From Selaginella tamariscina (lineage: Eukaryota > Streptophyta > Lycopodiopsida > Selaginellales > Selaginellaceae), in assembly GCA_003024785.1 (NCBI GenBank), contig PUQB01000069.1, positions 648,501 through 712,500 of the forward strand: a stretch of DNA of 64,000 nt, in the 5' to 3' direction. The translations under genes were made by a program, and so were the position numbers. The notes under the pieces are model-generated. The model was not told the origin of the DNA. It searched no databases and worked only from the letters and a program-made list of their open reading frames with translations. Shown here piece by piece: positions 33,589 through 44,939 of this stretch. The first letter of the stretch is position 1, and each line of letters begins with the position of its first letter.

Positions 33589-34131
33589 TCACGAGTAGAA
33601 CTCCATGAGTTCATCTACATTCAAGTACCTGAGAGAAGGATCATCGTTGCTGAGCAGCCACAGAATGTGCTCAAACAAAATGGCATCGCAATCCACTCGA
33701 ATCCGAAGCCCGTTCATATGATGATCTCGTCGATCCATCGATCTGCTGCTCCGAAGCGCTCTGATCCTCCTCCGGTTCTCATAAATCGCATAATTCTCTT
33801 TGTCCTCTTCTTCATCGTCTCCCTCCATCAGCTGGGACTTCGTCTTCTCTAGCAAACATTGCACCACGCCGTGATCCAGAATCTGCGGCTCGACCTGAAA
33901 CGCCCTCCGTTCTTCCCCGACGACGAGCGTGACGAGATTCCGGTGCCCGTTCTTCAGCCGCTTGCTCAAGGATGAGATCCCGACGCAGGAAAGAATGGAG
34001 CTGTTGCTGTTCTTGGATGAATCCGGAGGAGTAGTGAAGGAGGGAAAACTTGCAAAAGATGAAGATCTTCGCGTCCGCTTCTTGCGAAGCAGCAGCGGAC
34101 GATCGTCGTCTAGATCCTGATTCTTGCACAT
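33589..34131 (-). CDS. SAUR-like (small auxin-up RNA type) protein
   Basis: A 180-residue protein; ATG at 34131. The frame stays open upstream to about 34257 but has no other ATG. The N-terminal third is basic and Ser-rich (RKKRTRRSSSF). The SAUR-like core reads RNLVTLVVGEERRAFQVEPQ, then HGVVQCLLEKTK, and the typical C-terminal IRVDCDAILFEHILWLL ends with PSLRYLNVDELMEFYS. An acidic, Lys/Arg-rich insert (GDDEEEDKENY) separates the two halves and is longer than in standard SAURs. This C-terminal D-A-I-L-F-E-H style is found in a plant subfamily annotated as auxin-responsive or SAUR-like; the function is not established. No frameshift and no intron were seen. The 3' flank is duplicated downstream. 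Confidence 0.65.
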   Translation of the reverse strand: MCKNQDLDDDRPLLLRKKRTRRSSSFASFPSFTTPPDSSKNSNSSILSCVGISSLSKRLKNGHRNLVTLVVGEERRAFQVEPQILDHGVVQCLLEKTKSQLMEGDDEEEDKENYAIYENRRRIRALRSSRSMDRRDHHMNGLRIRVDCDAILFEHILWLLSNDDPSLRYLNVDELMEFYS

Positions 34132-35018
34132 GATTCTTACTCTGTTCTTCGACCCATGGCCCTGTGAATGTAGATACGCCTTGACAAGCTGCTTCTGTGG
34201 ATTTTCGACAGCGACAAGGTAAGATCCTATGCCGGAAACAAACGCCTTCTGCGACAAAGCAAAAATTCAGAATATGTAGCGCCTGGCAGCGATAAGAACC
34301 CTAAGCCGCGACAAGAGAAAAATGAATCTGAGAATGTCGCACTGAAGAATCCGAGGCGGAAACTGGATACTTTCGACAGCGACTTGGATTTTCGAAGAAT
34401 TCTGAGCCGGAAATACGCCCCTCTGATTGTATCCCTAAGCCGAAAATCCGCTCGCCCGACAAAGATTGATGTAGTGCATTGAATTGAGAAGCTCGATTGA
34501 GCCGAAAACAAGATCCTTGCGAGGATTTTGTACCTTAGAATGCAGCGCCTTGACAGCGAGAAGATCGATTAATCCGGAAACACGCTCCTTGTGTCAAATG
34601 CAGCGAAGAAATTTCGATTCAAGCCGGATTGTTGGACGGATGAATGCAGATTTTTCAGCAGCAACAGGGCAATGCAGAATCTCGGCCTGTAGCCGGAAGG
34701 AAACGCGTGAAGAGATTTTTTTTGTGTGAAATCCCTGGCGCTTTGTGTAGGTGCACTACATGTTAGCAATCCCATACATCATGTAGCCGTACACGTGGAA
34801 GGAGCTCATTGGCTTCACGTGGAATAGGGCAAAACGTACACCGGTGCCGAAGCCGTTGATGAGGTTCGGTCAACGGCCCCGCAAAGTTTCTCGCGGTGGG
34901 GTCACGCGCCTCCCAACGGCTACTTGTTAGGCTGTCTACGTGGCTAAATTTATCCCCACCTTTTCTCGTTACCCTTTTCAGCCTTAGGGTTTAAGCCTTT
35001 CTCGTTACCTTTTCAGCC
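34132..35018. other. SAUR-like gene upstream region with degenerate repeats
   Basis: Between 34147 and 34720 a loosely repeated pattern recurs roughly every 60-130 bp: AATGCAGCGCCTTGACAGCGA-like, then A/GATCGATT, then GCCGGAAACACGC-like. Examples lie at 34207-34245, 34370-34420, 34545-34590 and 34660-34715. Copies are strongly diverged. The rest to 35018 (GC-rich 34800-34920) has no gene that I can support. Confidence 0.45.
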
Positions 35019-36945
35019 TTAGGGGTTTGCATGTTGGAAACAATACAAGTTTGCAAGCAACACGTAAGCACACCCACCGTCATCCCCAGGCTTCAAGTCC
35101 TGAAGAATATGGCGAACGACCCTAGCACCTTTGTCTCCGTTATTACAGCCACCGAGCAAGCATATCCAGTCGACAACATCCGGTACATAGGGCATATTCG
35201 AGATCAGATCGACGGCTTGAGACAGATACCCAGCCCTCGCAAATGCATCAAGCATACAAGAATAATGCTGCTTCTTAGGCTCCTTACCATAATCCAATTG
35301 CAGGGAGACAAAGAACTCTCTCCCTTGCGAGACCTTCCCTCTACGACTGCAGGAGATAAGAACCGAGGTGAAGCAAACCCTGTCCGGTGTTAGCACCATC
35401 TGCATTGCGTTAAACAGGCTCAACGCGCTCTTGTTCTCCCCGTTCTGTATGTATCCCTCGAGTATGCAACCCCACGAAACCGTGCTACACTCCGGTATCC
35501 GGTCGAAAGCTTTCCTGGCTTCCAGTAGATGCCCGACTCGGACATATCCATACACGAGTGTGTTCCAAGTAATCACGCTCGTCTCCGGCATGTCATAAAC
35601 CATGTATCTGGCTTGCTCCATCTGCCCGTGCTGGGTATATCCAAGAAGCAACGTGTTCCAGGCGGCTTGGTTGTGTTGGGGTATCTCCTCGAACAGCGCT
35701 TTCGCTTCTTTGAGCTCGCCGTTTTGCACGAACACATCGAGCAGCAAAGTATTTGAGACAAGGTTCGTACAAGGCATGGATTGATATATTCTCTTTGTCT
35801 CGTCGAGGTCCCCGCTACGTGCGTGGGCGGAGAGGATGGAGTTCCAGCACACCAGGTCTCGCTCCTGTATCTCGTCGAAGATTCTGTTCGCCTCTGCCAC
35901 TTGCCCATGCTGGGCATACGCAGATAGCATGGCGTTTGCAGATATCCGGCTCTGGTAAGGCATACGCTGGAATATACGCCTTGCTTGCTGGAGAGCGTCG
36001 TTCTCCGCATACATTGTTATCATCATGGTGCAGCATACGAGATCGTGTCGAGGGAACTGTAAGAATGTCTCCTCGGCATCTTCCACCAGCCCGTGCTGGG
36101 CATACACAGAAAGCATGGTGTTCCACGACACAGGGTCCCTCTCCGGCATCCGCTCGAATGTTTCCTTTGCCTCTTTCACATGTACGAAACTCTGGAGTAC
36201 GCCGACAAGAGTGCGTTCCATGAGAACAGGTTTGCTGCGGTGTCCTCTCAAACATTACCCTTGCTTCCTGGACGTGCCCATTCTGTGCATACGCGGTAAG
36301 TATAGATGTCCACGAAACGAGGTCGTGCTGGGGCATTTCCTTGAATATATTCCTCGTCTCTTCTAGAGAGCCCTTTAGTGAATATCCAGCTAAGAGTGCA
36401 TTCCATGAAACGAGGTCTCTCTCTGGCATGCTTGTAAACATTTCTCTACAAAGATGTAGGTGCCCGGTCTGGGCATATGCTCTAAGCATTGCAGTCCATG
36501 AGAAAGAGATTCCTCTGGGGCATACTCTCGAAAATATACTCAGCTTGTTTCATATGAAATGACTCAGTGTATGCAGTGAGCATGGCAGTCCAGGAGATTA
36601 TAGTTTTCTCAGGGATGTTTTTGAATAGACTCTCTGCTAACTGCAGATGCCCGCTATGGGCATGTGCAGTAAGCATTGCGTTCCAAGAGGGTATGTCACG
36701 CATGGGCATTGTATCGAATATGTGCTTTGCCTGTTCGAGCTCCCCGTTTCTTGTGTATGCCACCAGGATAAAGTGCCACGAGTACATGTTCTTGTCCGGT
36801 ATTGCATTGAACACTTTGCGTGCTTCTTGTATCTGCCCATCTTGCCGTGTTTTTCGATCAGCCTGTTGGCTATGTAGTTGTCTAGTAACACAGCCATACA
36901 TACACCCACGTATACAGACAACATATAGAAATGTATAAAAAACAA
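35019..36945 (-). CDS. PPR protein (PPR 2), frame broken several times
   Basis: Organellar RNA-binding pentatricopeptide-repeat type. From the 3' side, frame 36251-35019 contains a long series of 31-residue repeats (VSWNTMLSVYAQHGLVEDAE, VSNTLLLDVFVQNGELKEAK, ITWNTLVYGYVRVGHLLEAR). It ends with the C-terminal part MVLTPDRVCFTSVLISCS, CMLDAFARAGYL and AYVLLANLYCFQHANP, without E/DYW editing domains. Upstream repeats continue in frame 36489-36230 (SWNALLAGYSLKGSLEETRN), then 36836-36482 (SWNAMLTAHAHSGHL), with the start of the protein in the 36945 frame (LDNYIANRLIEKHGKMG). At least three or four one-base shifts are needed. The usual N-terminal IH-type region is missing. The gene begins 113 bp after the LD stop. 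Confidence 0.78.
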
Positions 36946-37057
36946 TTATTTAGAAAATTATATAATCCTCGTGAATTTGACAATGTACGTGACTTCAGAA
37001 ACTATGAAATGTTCTCATTGAAAAAGAATAACATAACGACCTAGTATAACCTAGTAA

Positions 37058-39487
37058 CTACCACGGAGGCCTACTAGTATTAAACCACTTCTGTTGTTGT
37101 TGCTGTGTTGACGTATTTTGCTGCTGCCTAACCATGTTATTGACTAAATGGTGGTGTGTCTGCTGATATGGCTGCTGCTGCTGCTGAGCTGGCATTCCAA
37201 TACCCTGATTGCTGTTGCCAAATGGAATATTATTATTGCTTACGTGCTTGTTCCAACCACCCATCCCATTTGCAGTATATTCCCTCCCTGTGGGTATTTA
37301 TACCCCTGTTGAGGCCTATGATGCTGCTGAATATTCCAAGCTGGAAACTGATTCGAACCGGCATTTGTCCCAGGGGCAGTGAACAAATTCGAACTCTGGT
37401 TCGCTGGTCCAGCGAATGGATTCGAACCAGCGTTCTGTTGTTGTGCTGTAAACAGATTCGAACCTGGGTGTTGTCCGGTATACGGCATATTCGCACCTGC
37501 GTTGACTGGTGACGGGTTTGGAATAAATGGATTGGGGGCGGGGTTCACGTAAGGAGTGTAGGGCTGTGTCTCCGGGGTCTCGACATGTACGGGATTGTTG
37601 CTTGCTGGGGGACAGCTTGGTGTTGTTGTGGTTGAAACTGCATACAACACACATGCACACGTCAGTTACTTAAATTCTATTCTTATTTAGCACGTATATA
37701 TAGTATTAAAAAAACACATTCTAATATTAAAGAAACATTCAATACAATAACACGTTCTTAGAACAACAATAGTACTATTATGTGCTTATTAGAGAGAGAG
37801 AGAGAGAGAGAGATTCTATGTACAGCTCAATTATAAATATATGAGAAAATTCTGGTCTATAACGCCTTTAATGTAAAACGAATTGAAATATACCAGGAAA
37901 GGGATATTCTTGGTATATGCACTTTCAACAATGACATCTTCATGCATAGTTTACCAACATAGGGTGTGTGTGCGTGCGTGCGTGTGTGTGAGATAGAGAG
38001 AGAGATTCTCCTACATATGTGTGTTTTAGAATTGTGCTGTGTGAAAAGGAGAGAACCTCTCACATAATTTGTGTGTGTGTGTGAGAGAGAGAGATCATGA
38101 CAACTCGACAAACATATTAACGTTTAAATTTACTGAGTAAACTATGAAACAGCTTTTCCTCTGTGTATGTAAGCCAAATACCTCTATATGCATAAACAAT
38201 GCTCAAATTGAAACTCTCACTAAGTTTTATATACAAGTAATAGTTATATAACAAGGAACAACTTGCGACCTTTTCCGCAAAGTGCTGTAACCATCAAGTA
38301 ATACATACATATATGTGCGTATAAACATGTCCTAGTATTTATATGCATGTACATATAAACAAGTGTCTGTGTTCTTACCTGTGCAGTATTGTTCAGGTTT
38401 TGTGCAGAAGCGAGCTCGGAAACAAGTGCAGGGTTCCTTAAGAGTAAAGCCAGCAACTGAGGATCATGACCAGTCGGGGTTTGACCGTGAGTTGACCCAG
38501 GTTGGCCATGAAGTGGAGGTTGTTGACCCGATTGACCATGAATGGGAGGTTGTTGACCAGGTTGCCCAGGAAGTGAATGTGGTTGACCAGGAACTGAGGG
38601 TGGTTGACGGTGAACCTGTGGTGCTTGACCATGGATAGGAGGTAACTGACTGTGTGTTTGTACTAACGGACGTACGTACGAAGATGGTTGACCAAGAACG
38701 GAGGAAGATGGCTGACTGTGAATAGACGGAGGTGGTTGACTCGGTGGTTGACTAAGGACTGGTTGACTGAAAGAACCTGGTTGGCCGTAAGGTGATTGAC
38801 CATGAGACGGTTGACCCTGACCTGGTAAAGACACTTGACTAGGGGTTGAATGAGAGAGGTGACTCTTCACCATATGTTGACCATTGACTTCCTGTGCATC
38901 TTCCACTGGCTCAAGCGGCACCTGGAGAGTGAGAGAGTCGTCGTAGTCTGGTTCTTCGTCCCATGGAGCTTTAGGGTCCTTGGGAATACTCTCAGGATCT
39001 GGGTAAAATTCCTCCTTTTCCCGCTTCACACGCAGTGTCTGTATGTCTCTTTCTTTACTCTCTTCTCCCAACGCTACACACCATTGCGGATCAATTGCTA
39101 TCACTGCACAGGATATGCGTATATGTAAATGTACTGTGTTACAGAGAAACCGAATTGCTTCTATCTCTATATCTCTATAGATATATATTATATATATAAA
39201 ATAAAAATATTATGTGTATAGCTATTTGTCGAACGATATTATCATATATTATATCTGACACTTTTACCAGGAGGTATGCACCAAGAGATAACACGCTTCA
39301 GCATCTCCGAAATAAGAAGTCTAGGATCAGAGTCGAGAGGATACGTTCCTTGAGCTTCCTCCACCTTAATGTCCTCCTTAATGCTCTCAGCTCGGTCATG
39401 TCCTTTTTCTTCCTTTATATCCTGAACTGGTGAATCCCGTTGCTCTCCTACATTATAAGTATTAATCATTGTTACTCATCATTCATA

Positions 39488-39523
<36 letters not shown>

Positions 39524-42500
39524 CTTAAACGGATCACTCCCAACTTTACACACCATAATTACATTAATAGGCTTACCAAAGTCATCCTTCTCTGTAGAAC
39601 TGGGTCTAATATCTTCCGGGGGCTTCGGAACAGATAAACCAGGTATCAAACCAGAAGAAAATCCGGAGAATGAAACTGAAGGCATATCTTGCCTAAGCTG
39701 AGGAGGCGGCACGGAATCCTGTCGCACTTGAGGTTCCTGTCGGAGCTGAGGTGCCAACATATGTGGCAGCACTGGACCTTCTTGGACTTTAGGTGTTGAA
39801 TCCTTTCGAACCTGAGGTGCCAAGAACGGTGGCGGTACTGAGTCCTCTCGGACTTGAGGTGGCTCTTGTCGGGTATGAACCTGAGGTGGCAAGAGTGGTG
39901 GCGGTACTAAGTCCTGTCGGAATTGAGGTGGCTCTTCTCGGGTATGAACCTGAGGCGGCAAGAGTGGCGGTGGCACCTGTCGGACTTGAGGTGACAACAG
40001 TAACTGAGTCCTGACGGACCTGAGGTGAATCTTGTCGGGTATAAGATGGCACTACTGGATCTTGTCGAACCTGAGGTGGCCTCTGCCGAGATGGCAGCAC
40101 CGGATCCTGTGGGAGCAGCTGAGGTGACTCCTGTCGCACGTGAGGCGGATGTTGTCGAACCTGAGGTGGCAACTGCAGTGGCAATTGGTTTTGAGTTGGC
40201 GGCTGAGGTGACAATATTGAATCTTGTCGGATTTGAAGTAGCAGCACCGGATCCTGTAACTCTTGTCGGGCTGTTTCTAGTCTAACAGCAGGAAGTGTAT
40301 GTGCTGCTTGGAAATGACCATTGCTTGTCTCAGGCTGAACTGGTAAATTTGGCTCTGGTAAACCAGCGTCATTTGGATGTACAGGAACCTGAAACACAAG
40401 ATTTTCAAAGCACCTATTATTATGAAAGATCGTGAACTGTCTATAACAACGATGTGTTAGATGTATAGAGACGTAAGATAATGGTAACCATAAAAGAATA
40501 CAAATTTATACTAATAAGACATCAAGTAAACAAAGTCAATATATGATGAAACTTATTTTATGTGAATGACTAAATACAATTACAATTAATAAACATTATG
40601 TGTATGAGTACATCAAAACATAATGTATATGTATCTATACAATAACACTACCACACATGGAGAGACATACTAATATACACAGATAAAAATTCTTACCTGT
40701 GGACTTTCTTCTTGAGGGCGAGGAGTTGTTGGTTTCTGGCCCTGTAATATAATTAAATATACTAATAAGACATCAATATTTGTAATACATTGAAAATTTT
40801 AGTACTCATGAGAATGAAACCTACAAAAGCACAATTCAAATACAAGCATATTATATAGACATCTTTGTATATCAAAAAACTAACATACAAGCATAAACCA
40901 AAATCACATATGGATATTATTACCTGTGGACTTCCTTCTTGAGGCCGAGGTATTGCCGGTTTTGACCCCTGTAAAAGGCGAGCTCGCATTTTGGCCTTTC
41001 TGATGTCGTCTACGGAGAGAGGACGTGAGCCTTTGTCAGTTGAAGTGGATTTCCTTGTTTCCCCATCCCTTACACGCCGTGTCGTTGCACTCGCCTCCTC
41101 AACAAGAACAACTCTTCTTTTCTCTTTACCAACTGTAACATATTAAATCAATCGTATAAACATTCTGTACTTTATATATCTGCATGCATGTGTGTTATTC
41201 CATATGGGTATAAATAAGATTTTACGTATACATACATATCTATATACGAGAGAGAGAGAATATCCATATGAATGATTACAGTACGTACGGTCAGCAAGTC
41301 GTTTCTTAGAAGCTTGATTCGCCATTGCTGGATCTTCTACAGTCTGTAAAGATCTCCTGCAAAGAAAACCAAGATAACACGTAGTATGAATACATTGGTA
41401 CATTATAATAACAGGATATTAGATTGAATCACGAAGTCACAGGGGCTTAATCACTCAACTGAGTATAAAACAAGCACCTGAGTATACACGTCCAAGCAAT
41501 ACAGATACACAAATTGCAGAAAATAGAAACAAAAAGAATGCCTAACACACTAAAACGTTTACTGTTCTTATCTTACCGCAAACTAGAGCTTGAGGACGGC
41601 CTCTCTGACATGTCCAACCCCTTCAAATTGGGCTGAGAAAGAGGCGTCTGGAGGTAAAACGGACTTCAGAATCGGACACGCACACGCTTACACACACGCA
41701 CCTTATTCTGTGCCCTTGAAGCATCAGTACTCTTGTCAGAAGAAACAATTTCTGTGAAATAAGCACGGTCATCATTAAAGTTACGTTTTCTGATATCAAC
41801 ATTCATGTCGTTGTTTAATATATAAGCAATCAGATAATCAGATCATCAACTGTAAACATAACATATATAAGCGATGATATATATACCTGTCTTGAGCTTT
41901 TTCTTTTCTGGACCAGCGGCTATCGGAGATTGTCCCCCGAGCTACAAATCAATAGCAAGTCCATATCATGTCAATGTCAGATTTTATAACAAGAAAAAAG
42001 GCTATACAAACGTATAAACATACATGAACAACGAAACATATAAAAGTCAAAAATACTGATATATACACCAGCGTCGTACCTGCTCTGTCTACCAGGTTCT
42101 TGACCGCCTACAGCACCAGCTGAAGTGAAGAAAAGTTTATCATATGCAGAAGACGTGATAAAACATTACCATTTCCATTCTTCTTAGAGTCTAAGATTTT
42201 GCCAACTCCATTCCGTGAGAAAAGCTTCGACCACTTTGCTAATAATGTACGTGCACTTGTAGCTACATCTGATTATGAGACGAGTAAATGAGTAATTAAT
42301 TGATGAGTAACGGCTATCAATTATTAATGGGGAAGTATAGAATATGAGAATAAAAACATCCTAGTAAGTCTACATGTTCACACTAATATATGATTACCTG
42401 TTGCAAAATAAAACCGAAGTTTGCTCAATGTCTGGACAATTGGAGACACGTGAACCGGGTTAGCATGGACCATAGGTAGATGAGAAAGAACCTGAAAAGA

Positions 42501-44697
42501 AGACATTTAGATAAAGAATATATAGAAAAGGGGTTTAAATAAATACATAAATAAAATACAAAATACTTACTTTCTGTATCAACAGCATATGACTAGTCTG
42601 CTCTTCAAAAACTGCTTGGTTTAACCATCTAGATAGTAGTCGTAGACCACCTTTATCCAAAAACCTGAAAAACATTGTAAGAATAGTCTTGTTGGTTTTT
42701 ACATCACAGACACACACATTCCTATCTTATATGCATGCTATATACAACCGTCTTTATATAGAATACATATGTATATGTGTATGCATAAACTTACAACCGA
42801 AGTGTTTGCACATGATCAGTTTGCAGTATAATCTGTAAAACATTAGATTGTCCGGTGAAGGTGCTCTCTGTACGCATAAACTCAAGAAGCCTTTCAACGG
42901 AATCCAAGCTACTTAAGCTCGTAATGCCGCTTACATTTGTTGGAAAAAACTGTGAACGCTGCATTGGCTTGTTGGCATCGACGTTTGCAGCTCCATCAGC
43001 AATTAATTGTAATAGCCTCTTCACACGCGCTTGTTGGCTCATAAAATATTCTCTGATCTGATATAAGCATTACAAAACGCATGTCATACTATATAGGTAT
43101 ATAAACTATATTCTATAATAAATCTATATAGAATACATGTACATGGTATATAACTTCTTAAAAATACTATATGTATGCACTACCACATTCAGAGTACATA
43201 TGCACAAAACAGAGCGAACTGAAACGTACTTGTGTCCGTGGAACGCCAGTAATCATACTAAGATCACGAGCCTCCTTTTTGGTAACAGTGTCCTTTAGAG
43301 CAAACACGTCGCGCAAGAATTTCCCTGCCTCTGGTGGAAGTGATTCTTCTGGCCTTTTACCTGAAAAACCTATAAAATCTGAGAACATCTCTTATGAATA
43401 TGTATTTATTTATTATAAACATCATACCTGCTCTCGGCTCAAGTACGCCAGCAGAGCCCTGAGAAACAAGAAACGAAGTGTTTAGCACAAATTTAAACTA
43501 AATATATGCACATTATACACATACCAAGTCCTGAAACAGCGGGTTGACGCCAGTAAGGCTATACTGAACATCTATAAGCCTCTTTAGCTCTTCAAGTTGG
43601 AAGTCGAAAAGAGTTTTCTGAGCTCCAAGCATCTCTTGGATCTCTTGCCCAGACGGTAGTGGTGGACGCTCGGCATCCTTCTCAACAACCACCTTGTTCC
43701 TATCATCTCCCGAAGGGGTCGATGCAGGAGAAATGTCAGACATCAATGGTAATCTGGAGCTCAAAACAGAAAGACCCTTCCCATTCTTCTGCTCACTCGA
43801 CGATACAAACAACTGTTCCATCGAGTATTCTGAAAAAGATGCAGTGGCAGGTTTCATCAGAGCTCCAGAAGCCGATTGTGTCATGAGCAATTCATCAAAG
43901 AAAGCAGAATTCACAGCACAAGCAGCAGGTGCAGTACTTGAATCCTGTCCAACATTCCCTAAGGCTATTTGGGATTCCTCCGATGCATCCATTGGCTCCA
44001 CATCTCGCATTGTTGAACCTAGAGACGTAACACCCGAATTCTCTATAGACGTCATCCTTGAGGGAGTAGCCGATGAATCTTCAAATGACATGCCGGGCAG
44101 TTCCATTGAGGCGGACAAGCCCATCCGAGCCGGAACCGAAAAAGACCTGCCGTTTCCGTCCCGGATTACGGACGGCTCATCTCCGACTGTGTCCGAGACC
44201 CTTGAACTACTAAAACTCACAAGACCCGGCCCTGTCCTCTCCGGCAGCGACCTGACTACAGATTCATCTCCGACTGTTTCCGAGACCCTAGAACTATCAA
44301 GGTTCACGAAACCGGGACCTGTTCGTGAAATATTTCCTTCCCTCACTACAGATTCATCTCCAACTGTTTCCGAGATCCTAGCACTACCGAGATTCAAGGG
44401 CTCTATCGTCTGCGGCAGTGACGGATTTCCGTCCGCGCCTGTTTCCGATACCCTAGAACTGCTAAGATTCACAAAGCCGCCATCTATCCTCTGCGGCATG
44501 GCTACAGATTCATCTCCGACTACCTCCGGCTCTTCAACCGCTTCCGATGCCTTGGAACTGCTAATAAAGCCGCATTGTGGCATGGGAAGCAGAGAACGCA
44601 CCGCAATCGGAGCATGAACTGCTGAAGATATTTCGCTACTGTTTCCACATACCTCGTTTCTTCCCGGATCGTCTATGCTCGCCGCCGCGGTCGCCAT
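37058..44697 (-). CDS. LD: LUMINIDEPENDENS homologue (homeodomain, TFIIS-N-like region)
   Basis: LD is a nuclear protein of the autonomous flowering pathway in Arabidopsis. About 17 exons are read on the minus strand. Exon 1 (44697-43525) ends with LGAQKTLFDFQLEELKRLID and LTGVNPLFQDL, the conserved LD N-terminus. The atypical homeodomain (GKFLRDVFALKDTVTKKEAR, VPRTQ-EYFMSQQARVKRLL) spans 43374 to about 42985. The TFIIS-N-like helical part follows (LQTDHVQTLRL, FLDKGGLRLLSRWLNQAVF, VLSHLPMVHANP, LLAKWSKLF). Then come SVDDIRKAKMRARLLQGSKP, IPPG, PKAPWDEEPDYDDSLTLQVP, DPQLLALLLRNPALVSELAS, and a Gln/Asn-rich tail ending WFNTSRPPW. All of these occur in the same order in Arabidopsis LD. Odd points are a long N-terminal extension with repeats, a duplicated small exon, and one-base frame shifts near 40005 and 37285. 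Confidence 0.92.
39490..39522. repeat. (CA)n microsatellite in an LD intron
   Basis: A run of about 16 CA units. Similar CA/GT or GA runs recur in introns and UTRs here: 221-238, 37792-37812, 45180-45199 and 48112-48132. Confidence 0.9.
40697..41017 (-). repeat. tandemly duplicated 15-codon exon in LD
   Basis: The 3' end of the exon closing near 40925 encodes GSKPAIPRPQEGSPQ. The next exon (40741-40697) encodes GQKPTTPRPQEESPQ. Intron sequence is copied too: ACTAATAAGACATCAA is found after both (about 40760 and 40511). An exon-plus-intron duplication of about 230-250 bp explains this. Confidence 0.75.
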
Positions 44698-44939
44698 AGC
44701 CGGCGCCCCTGCTGCTGTGACACCCTAATGCATGAGCTCTCGCATTTAGGGCTCTTCCAAGAAAAGATTAGAGATATTTCTGCCACGCATTCATGTTTTG
44801 CTGACGTGGCGCCATGTCATTTCCCTCTTCTTCCGTTAGTTTGTGACGACGCCTAGGGCTTCCTCGGGATTGTGTTTCCTCGCACACATATGAGTCTAAG
44901 GGAGTCTAAGGGAGCTTAAGGGGGTTTAAGGGACTTCAT
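44698..44939. promoter_or_regulatory. divergent promoter region between LD and SUN genes
   Basis: 242 bp separate the two ATGs. The region is G/C-richer than the intergenic average and includes TAGGGCTCTTCC, TGACGTGGCGCCATGTCA (a CACGT/ACGT-type palindromic context near 44800-44818) and a repeated GGGAGTCTAAGGGAGCTTAAG run at 44890-44930. No TATA box is evident. It must contain both 5' leaders. Confidence 0.55.

Noticed and set aside
33929-34120. 63-codon plus-strand frame opposite the SAUR-like gene
   Set aside because: Shadow of the minus-strand coding sequence, which shows the SAUR-like core and a clean stop.
34132-34257. Upstream extension of the SAUR-like frame
   Set aside because: The frame is open, but the only start there would be TTG. 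The first ATG is at 34131.
43694-44617. 307-codon open frame on the plus strand
   Set aside because: It is the antisense shadow of LD exon 1. The minus strand carries the conserved LD protein, with an ATG at 44697 and a good splice donor.
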